From: Gordionus sp. m RMFG-2023
Taxonomy: Eukaryota; Nematomorpha; Gordioida; Chordodea; Parachordodidae
Length of the DNA: 64,000 nucleotides
Direction of reading: 5' to 3'
NCBI RefSeq assembly: GCF_954871325.1
Contig: NC_088779.1
Location: 30,750,729 to 30,814,728, forward strand
The notes under the pieces were generated by a model that did not search any database, had not been told where the DNA came from, and was given only the letters and a program-made list of their open reading frames with translations. The translations under genes and the position numbers were made by a program. How positions within the stretch are numbered: the stretch's first letter is position 1; each line of letters begins with the position of its first letter. Below are positions 56,745 to 64,000 of the stretch, in pieces.

Positions 56745-56830
56745 CGAATGTGGCCGGTTAAGAATTTAAGGCTGGCGGGCGGATAAAGAAATTTAAACAA
56801 TGTGAGCGGGTGGGTTAAAAAAATTTAAAA
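56745..56830. repeat. G/C-rich repeat downstream of peptide copy 4
   Basis: Contains GTGGCCGGTTAAGAATTTAA, GGCTGGCGGGCGG and GTGAGCGGGTGGG. Similar to the patch at 9960-10060. Confidence 0.55.
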
Positions 56831-57174
56831 TCATTTGAGAAAATATTAATAAAAAAAATGGTTCCTATGAACTTTTTTGGAAATTAAATATTAAAATTTC
56901 CTTTTTTTTTGGTATCATAAAAACTCTTTTGTATATTTACATTTTTTGTTTTTAAATTAGTTAACTGATGTTATATTATTAAGTAAATCGATATTTCGCA
57001 TAGAGTACAACTCGCTTGACATAGAGCTTTAGGGTTAATAAATTTTTGAAAACGTTTCTCACGTGGACGAAATTACTATTAAATTTTTGCTTAATCCCCA
57101 CTTCCTCAATATTAATTATAATTGGTTTTATTTTGGACTTTAACTACTATATATTACTGGTAAGTTTTTGTATT

Positions 57175-57290
57175 TATGTAAATCAGACCGTGCTGGGCCC
57201 ACCTTAATACAATTAGGAACTGAGCGGGATCGCCTGAAATTTGGCCTGGCCTGGCATAAACTAAATCACAACATGGCCGGACATAAAAAT
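57175..57290. repeat. G/C-rich repeat upstream of peptide copy 5
   Basis: Contains CGTGCTGGGCCCACC and GGCCTGGCCTGGCATAAAC. The 66-codon plus-strand frame 57168-57368 lies over this repeat and is not a gene. Confidence 0.65.
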
Positions 57291-57682
57291 TTTGCTATTT
57301 GTACACAACAAATAAATGCTTTGTTAAGTCTGCATTCTTTAATAGACTATGCACTTAACGATATCTGAGGATTTTTATTTCTTAAAAAACCGAATAATTT
57401 TTGGTTGAAGTGCCAAAGGTCATACAAAATATTAGTTTTAAGAAAAAAATATTTTAAGTGTGTTTTTATAAAAATTTTAATTTGAATAATTGTCATAATA
57501 AGATATATTATCAATAGTCAGTAAATATTTAGCATGTTGGCATAATTAATTGTATTTTTATTATATTAAAAAAAAAAAAAATTAGAATATATTTTTTGTA
57601 AATAATATATAAGTTAATCTCGTATTTAAATTAGATTACGATAATATAAAAATATATTCTATTGATATTATTAATATAAAAC

Positions 57683-57995
57683 ATGATTAAAAGTTTGTAT
57701 CTAGCAGGATTTCTGTATACTCTAACCCTTATTTTCAACTTCCTAATTCATGGATCCAAAGAATGTCCCCTATGTAAAAATAGATAGCTTGCTATGATAA
57801 TTTTGATTTTATTTTTTTAGTTGATTCAAGAAACCCTAAAATGAATGCTCAAATACGTTATGTAAATGAACATGGTATTATATTAAAACATGATAAAATT
57901 TTTGATATACATAATATATATTTAATACTCAAGGTCGAGCTATCTTCTGCCATGACTTTTGCACCTCAGATGAATATCTCTGCTGTTATTGCTAA
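57683..57995 (+). CDS. Small secreted cysteine-rich peptide, copy 5 (tandem unit 2)
   Basis: Exons 57683-57773, 57821-57874 and 57934-57995, with introns of 47 and 59 bp, encode 68 residues. The leader LAGFLYTLTLIFNFLIHG is followed by SKECPL, exon 2 reads DSRNPKMNAQIRYVNEHG, and exon 3 gives FCHDFCTSDEYLCCYC and stop. An AATAAA lies about 70 bases after the stop. Close to copies 4 and 6 in exons, introns and flanks, so the triplication is recent within the family. Function unknown. Confidence 0.88.
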
Positions 57996-59059
57996 CCCCT
58001 AACAGCTAACTCTACAGATAATAGCTTATTTTATTATACAAGACTTATAATATTTATTATGCGAAAATAAAGTTGGGGATTTATCAAGGTGTATATTTTA
58101 TTTATATATTTATATATATATATATTTCATAACAGATAAAATTATACTTATAACTAGTAATAAATTTTACAGTAATAATACATTTTAACTTTCTATTACT
58201 ATGTTTGTTACTGACACTAATCAAATATTAATAGTTAGTTTGATAAAAAAAACGAAGCATATTATAATAATCGTCAGTTTTGGTTAGAAGGATAGGTGTT
58301 TTGTTTTGAGTTTTCTGTGAGTCTGTGCAGTTCTGTCTCCGTTCAGAGTAATTTGTATAATGTCAATTCTTTAGAGTATAAATGGTTGAAGTAGTTTCTG
58401 AAGTTCTAATGGTACTGCGAGTCAGGGCGGACTTCTAGTTTCAGTTCTGTAAGTTGTGTAATCATAACCCTCAGGATTAGAGAATAGTTGGCTGGAGTAG
58501 TGTCATGTTGCAACAACTTAAAATTATTTGATTTTAATAAGCCTAAAATTTATTACTTAAATTCTCATAGGAATCTCTTAGTTCCCTTACCCCTAATTTT
58601 TGAACTATGAATGATTGAGACTTACATTTTTTTAAAAATTATTATATAAATATTACAGACAAGGAAATCCTGAAATTGGCATATTACCTTATCTCATTGC
58701 TTGATATTAATGACTAAAATTTCAAGGTAATACAAGTATTCAATGATTATTTTTTTTTCTCCATGATTTTTAACAAGATTATCCCAATATGATTTAAAAA
58801 GTAAACCAGAACAAAAAATAGAAAAATAAAGCGTGCGTATTGAAGGTCTGCAATGCTCCTCAGCATGTGCCGGGTTGGGCAAACAGAGTAACTAACTAGG
58901 CCTATTAAAAACAATAATTGACTGGATTATTGATAATTTCCGATATTTGATAGAAGTGGTAATCCATGTTTTATTAATTTTAACCCCTTTCTCAATATTA
59001 TAAATAGTTGTTTATTTCGGTGTTTAACTATATATTTCGGGTGGGGCCTTGTATTTACT

Positions 59060-59190
59060 AAAATTGTACCGAGTTTGGGAACCATAGTACAAAATTAGAA
59101 ATGGTCAGGACCGGGGCATGTAAAAATTTGGCCTGGCCGGGCATAAGCTAAGTTAAAACTGGGCTTAACCTGAAAATTTTGCCATTTGTA
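59060..59190. repeat. G/C-rich repeat upstream of peptide copy 6
   Basis: Contains ACCGAGTTTGGGAACC, GGACCGGGGCATG and GGCCTGGCCGGGCATAAGC, in the same place of the tandem unit as at 55340 and 57175. Confidence 0.65.
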
Positions 59191-59600
59191 TATATCTGGT
59201 ATGCAATGTTAGCGTCTGAAATATATATATTCTAATTTTTAATAGGCTATACACTTAAATGATATCTGCGGATTTTCATTTCTTAAAAAAAAACCGAATT
59301 ATTTTGGTTGAAGGTGCCAAAGGTCATACAAAATATTAATTAAAAAAAAATATTATTTTAACTGTGTTTTTATATAAAAAAAATTTATTTGAATAATTGT
59401 CATAATAAGATATATTATAATAGTCGTCATTTCAATAAATGTTTATCATGTTGGTAAAACTAATTATATTTATATATTTTAAAAAAAAATAAAATATCAT
59501 ATTTTTTCCAAAATAAATTAGCATATTTTTCCTTAAATATAATAATATTTTAGTTTGTATCGTATTTATAATATTAATATATGTCACGATTAATTAGATG

Positions 59601-59609
59601 TATATAAAG
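59601..59609 (+). promoter_or_regulatory. TATA box of peptide copy 6
   Basis: TATATAAAG followed by ACTGATTTT, 47 bases before the ATG, as before copy 4. Confidence 0.55.
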
Positions 59610-59656
59610 ACTGATTTTATCAAATATATTTTATTAATATATAATCAATAAAAAAC

Positions 59657-60004
59657 ATGATTAAAAGTTGCTTGTATCTAATGGGATTTCTATATACTGT
59701 GATAATTATTTTGAACTTCCTAATTCCTATATCCACAGGATGCCCACTCTGTAAAAAATAGATATCTTGCTATGATTATTTTTAATTTTATTTTAAAGTT
59801 GATTCAACAAACCCTGTAGTAAATGCTCAACTGCGTTATGTAAATGAATATGGTAGGATTTATATTAAAACATGATTAATTTTTAGATATATATCTAATT
59901 TTTTTAAAATATATACAAACTTTTTTAATGATCAAGGTCGAGCTCTCTTCTGCCATGACTATTGCACCTCAAATGAACATCTCTGCTGTTATTGCACACC
60001 CTAA
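59657..60004 (+). CDS. Small secreted cysteine-rich peptide, copy 6 (tandem unit 3)
   Basis: Exons 59657-59750, 59799-59852 and 59937-60004, with introns of 48 and 84 bp, encode 71 residues. The leader CLYLMGFLYTVIIILNFLIP is followed by STGCPL, exon 2 reads DSTNPVVNAQLRYVNEYG, and exon 3 gives FCHDYCTSNEHLCCYCTP and stop. It has one extra cysteine in the leader and two extra C-terminal residues. Last of the three tandem genes. The plus frame from 59992 overlaps its end and is a shadow. Function unknown. Confidence 0.87.
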
Positions 60005-61129
60005 CAGCTAACCCTATAGATTATAGATTATTTTTTTATACATGTCATCTTGTAATTTTTATTGTACGAAAATTGGGGATTTATAAAGGTGTATTTTATT
60101 TATATATATATATCATAACAACTAAAATTATACTACTAACTAGTAATATTAATAAAGAAAAATATAGTGTAAACATATTTCCTATGTTTGTTACTGACAC
60201 TACTCAAATATTAATAGTTAAATAATCGTCAGTTGTGGTTAGAAGAATAAGTGTTTTGTTTTAGTTGCTCTGTGAGTTTGTGTAGTTCTTTGTCTCAGTT
60301 CTGCAGAAATTTGTCTAGTCGTCATCGTCAGTTGTGTTTAGAGTATAAATGGTTTGAGTAATACCATGATATATTATATACTAATACTATTTAACATAAA
60401 ATTGATATGAAATGTAAACTAACTTACAGCTAATCTCATGAGTTTGCATAAAAGTAATTTTTATTGGTTCACCCATTTATTCACCAAATAAGAATTTCTG
60501 ATTACTTGTCATTTATCTTAATTCCGACCACCCTGTCGAAGCCCATTCTAGTGCTAATTAGTAATTTTGATTTGGAAATTATTCGAATAATATTTATAAT
60601 TTCTTTTACTAATCTAATAATATTCATATATTCTGAATCAAATATTCAAAAATCAATGATAACGATTGAGTAGCAAAAAAAAAGATGTATTCCTCCACTG
60701 ATAATTTTTTCGAAATTTATTTTTAAAATTGTACAACACAAAAATGAATATTTTAATAAGAATCTTATAATTGCAAATAAATTTAAAAATCTAGTAATGT
60801 AAATTTAAAAAATTTTTTTTTTTTAGCAATGGTTGTAGGCATTGCCTAATTTCTAACATATCTGTTAGCCAATATTATAGATGTAAAGTAAATATAAAAT
60901 GAATAATGTAATTTTAAAGATTGTTATTGCATAGTTATAAAAAAAAAAATTTTAAAAAATATGTTATAATTTTATCATTAATAATTCCTTTAACATGTAA
61001 CTCATTTTGTGGGATGCCTCTGCTAATACATTAAAACGAAACGAATTATTTTGAATAAATTAAAGATTGATAATGTTTCTATATAATGAAAAAATACGGA
61101 TCTAGTAACTTATTATAGACAGAGTTGTG
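60005..61129. other. Downstream flank of the tandem array
   Basis: The first 350 bp match the downstream flanks of copies 4 and 5 (TTGTTACTGACACTACTCAA at about 60188; similar at 56351 and 58203). No gene recognised; the 69-codon frame from 60464 has no support beyond being open. Confidence 0.5.
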
Positions 61130-61633
61130 GAAGTCAATTTTTATGTCGGGTTTATTAAATAACTTAATGTTCATATAAAAGTTTCATTGGGAGGTGTGCC
61201 GCATTTTATTGTTCGTCACATTTGTGAAATTATTTATTTATTTATTTTTCATTTTATCCTAAAAAATTTTGATAGAGGATGGCAAAAATATTTAATATTC
61301 ATGAAAAGAATATGTATCTACTGTTTTTAAAAAAAAATTAATTTTAATCTTGTGAAATAATTATGAAGTTATTTTTGGGGAAGAATTATTTGGCTTTTTT
61401 TATAAGTATATTCTGGGAGGAATTTAGCTTTTCCTATTGAGAAATATTTTAAATCTATATTATACATTTAAAAACAATATAGATTTTAACAAGTTTCAAT
61501 ATGTATTTTACAGCTTATTTTTTTAAAAAAAAATATTATTTTATAATTTAAATATAAATTATCGTAATGATGATGCAATTTTACTATAATTTTTATTATT
61601 TTTTTAATAATGTCTCATCTCTGGTCTACATTG

Positions 61634-61640
61634 TATATAA
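61634..61640 (+). promoter_or_regulatory. TATA box of peptide copy 7
   Basis: TATATAAAAAATAG, 47 bases before the ATG. It lies in sequence shared, inverted, with the two duplication arms. Inferred. Confidence 0.45.
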
Positions 61641-61687
61641 AAAATAGAGATTGTCCATTTTGTTTTATATATATATTATAATTAAAA

Positions 61688-62012
61688 ATGACTAAAAATT
61701 TTAATTTAGAGGGATTTTTATTAGCCTTTATCATTATAATTAATATTTTTTTAATTCATGGAGCCATGGGATGCTATCAATGTATATATATATATAAATA
61801 AATCTTATTTATATATATGCTCATAATTAATTTTATTTAAATCTTCAAGATGATCCTCAGAATAATATAATGAATGAACAGCTCGTATATTTAAGAAGAA
61901 CTAGTAAAATTTAGAAACAAAATTAACAAATTTTATAATCTTTAAAGATTTGGAAATGTTCTGCTCCAATAAATGCATTCTAAATCAATATGTATGTTGC
62001 ATATGTCCGTAA
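61688..62012 (+). CDS. Small secreted cysteine-rich peptide, copy 7
   Basis: Exons 61688-61781, 61850-61903 and 61948-62012, with introns of 68 and 44 bp, encode 70 residues. The leader GFLLAFIIIINIFLIHG is followed by AMGCYQ, exon 2 (54 nt) reads DPQNNIMNEQLVYLRRT, and exon 3 gives FCSNKCILNQYVCCICP and stop. Cysteine spacing, exon phases and exon 2 length are those of the family though few other residues agree, which argues for selection on the pattern. The most diverged intact copy. Function unknown. Confidence 0.85.
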
Positions 62013-62785
62013 GTTTAATTTTTTTTTATTTAACGATCTTATACCTGATATATTAATTTATCAATTTAAAGAATAAATAGCAAAAATTTTAAATAGAATA
62101 ACTGGTTAAATTATAATAAATTTGTGATTTAAATATATATTTTAAAAAATATGATAAAAATAATTTTTTAAGAAATGTTGTATAAACTTTTTAATTCTAA
62201 TGATAAACAATACTTATCGTTTCTAAGCATAATCAGTGTCGGGTAAAAAAAAATAATTTGTATATTTTAGTTTAAATATAAAGTTTTCGTATTCAGGCGC
62301 AAAGGCAAATATGAGATGAGCTGGTGGGTTTAGCATAGTTATTTAATTGCTCAGTAATTTTATATTCCTAATTCATACTTGATTTCATCAAAAATATACA
62401 TTATTGGTTAAGGAGGGTAAGTTTTATTCAAAAAATTGAGTATTTATGGTTTAAAATATTTATTCGGTATGGGTTATTTCCTAATTTCTTGCGTGTTGAA
62501 AATATATTGTAATCAACTATAGATATTAAATAAAATAAATTCATCAATCCTGATAGTGGTTATTCATTTCCTCTCCCTCCTCTAAAAAAATCTTAGAACC
62601 TGATGCTCTAAACCAAAACCATATTATATTAACCTAAAAAATATATATGTTTACAGAGTTACTAATCAAGTCGGATAGCGTCGATTGGCAAGTTATCAAC
62701 CTCCTTAACTCGTTCAATATCAGCATTCTTTATATTCAAATATTTTTAAAAAGAAATATCTATTGCAAAAATTATACTTATTATT
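62013..62785. other. AT-rich stretch downstream of peptide copy 7
   Basis: No recognised gene or repeat. Part of the inverted duplication block. Confidence 0.45.
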
Positions 62786-62786
62786 C

Positions 62787-63075
62787 GTGATTGAAAGATG
62801 ATATTGGGAACACACCGCTCCTAAAAATTTATTAATTAAATTTTACTATATTTGTTATAATCATTTTGTATCAAATGTTATTATATTGTAATATTTTTAT
62901 AAAATAAAATACACACATTTATTTTAAAAGTGATTGAAAGATGGTATTGGGAACACACCGCTCCTAAAAATTTATTAATTAAATTTTACTATATTTGTTA
63001 TATTCATTTTGCATCAAATGTTATTATTATATTGTAATATTTTTATAAAATAAAATAATACACACATTTATTTTA
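62787..63075. repeat. Tandem duplication, two units of about 144 bp
   Basis: Both units start GTGATTGAAAGATG, contain GGGAACACACCGCTCC and end ACACACATTTATTTTAAAA. Very few differences, so recent. Confidence 0.92.
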
Positions 63076-63900
63076 AAAATTTAATACGGGCATTCTTTAT
63101 AATAACGGATGTTGGACTAAAAAAATTTTTTTTAAAAAAATAAGCATGTTTATGTTTTGAAAATGAGAATTTACAATTTTATTTTTGATTTAACCATATG
63201 TTAATAAATGTTATAAAATGTAAAAAAAATGGGAACTTAATTGTATGTATTGTCGGAGTAGGCTTTAGATACGCAACAATTATCAATTATAAGCCTAGGA
63301 GCTCATATCTGGAGTTTTTCATATTTATATCATCAGATAAATGGTGCAGAGTTTAAGAATTAAAAGTAAATTATGTTATACAAAATCTATGTACATACAA
63401 CGATATTCTAAGTACTTACTCATGCTATTGTACTGCTAAGATCTAGAAAATTCGGTGTGAGGATGAATATTTTAATCTTCAATTTTATTCAATATGATTG
63501 CATCATTTATTCAATATGTATCTATAAAAATTTTATTTAAAGGAACTAGATAATTTCAATTTACATTTTTTAATTTTATCTCTTTAAAAAAATTAATAAA
63601 AAAAATTTATGGATTTGTGTATACCGAGGCAATCTATAAATTAAATAAATATATATATATATATAAATATATATTTCTATATAAATATTACGCAATAAAT
63701 ATATATTACAATATATTGCAATTTTATTATATAAATTATATATTTTATTCGAGACATAGTAGAATGAGAGGGAATACGCTAGTGTATGCAAAATTTTTTA
63801 AAACAATAGTGAGTATAATAAATGTTCATAATGCTATTGAATGAAAATGATGTGCTCCTGTTAATTACGTTATTTCACAACTCCACCCTCTCCTGTAATA

Positions 63901-64000
63901 GGGGTTACCTTGGTAGTGTCATCGTACTAAATTACTAACATGTCTCTACAGAGCTATTCGGTTATATGGATGCATATTAGGATCCTTCGATATAACTTGA
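63901..64000. other. Window end, nothing recognised
   Basis: Composition is somewhat less A/T-rich. No open frame of note. Confidence 0.4.

Larger units (their letters stand above)
61130..63900 (-). repeat. Inverted third copy of part of the segmental duplication
   Basis: Read on the minus strand, blocks match the direct arms: 63780-63900 with 44150-44240 (CAGGAGCACATCATTTT), 63240-63370 with 45050-45190 and 28838-28990, 63105-63170 with 29040-29105 (AAACATAAACATGC), 61130-61240 with 30770-30880 and 46040-46160 (CACACCTCCC). Peptide copy 7 lies inside it on the plus strand. Confidence 0.7.

Noticed and set aside
57168-57368. Plus frame of 66 codons
   Set aside because: Lies over the G/C-rich repeat of the tandem unit; not kept in the other units.

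Overview
This is a very AT-rich eukaryotic nuclear segment, most likely from a small invertebrate animal. The evidence is a multi-exon P5B-type cation-transporter gene, a four-exon GINS3 (replication GINS complex) gene, very short introns (41-85 bp in GINS3), a hAT transposase with animal-type zinc fingers, a LINE tail, gypsy-type pol fossils, MITEs and long TTTC microsatellites. I cannot name the lineage.

Layout. 1-3.7 kb: C-terminal four exons of a P5B ATPase (ATP13A type), plus strand. 3.7-10.7 kb: gene-poor, with one MITE. 10.8-11.8 kb: GINS3, minus strand, its 3' end inside a short tandem duplication. 12.7-16.6 kb: a degenerate hAT transposase gene, minus strand, with a duplicated exon. 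18.4-24.3 kb: long microsatellites, MITEs, one small cysteine-rich peptide gene (plus) and one decayed copy (minus). 27.5-35.9 kb and 43.0-50.7 kb: a collinear, diverged direct segmental duplication, each arm carrying one cysteine-rich peptide gene and one gypsy pol fossil. 37.3-37.9 kb: a hAT-type MITE with target-site duplication. 39.2-39.6 kb: a LINE tail. 40.8-41.2 kb: a minus-strand cysteine-rich peptide gene. 55.3-60.1 kb: three tandem peptide genes, about 1.9 kb apart. 61.1-63.9 kb: an inverted third copy of part of the segmental duplication with a further peptide gene inside.

The main discovery candidate is this peptide family, which no single open frame reveals: eight intact copies and one decayed copy. 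All intact copies have three exons and two phase-1 introns, an exon 2 of exactly 54 nt, an N-terminal hydrophobic leader, one cysteine near the end of exon 1 and an exon-3 pattern C-x3-C-x6-C-C-x-C. Each predicts a secreted 68-72 residue peptide with six conserved cysteines in these positions. The family has grown by tandem triplication, segmental duplication and inversion, beside three repeat families. I do not recognise the peptides; secretion and a toxin-, defence- or effector-like role are inferences from form only.
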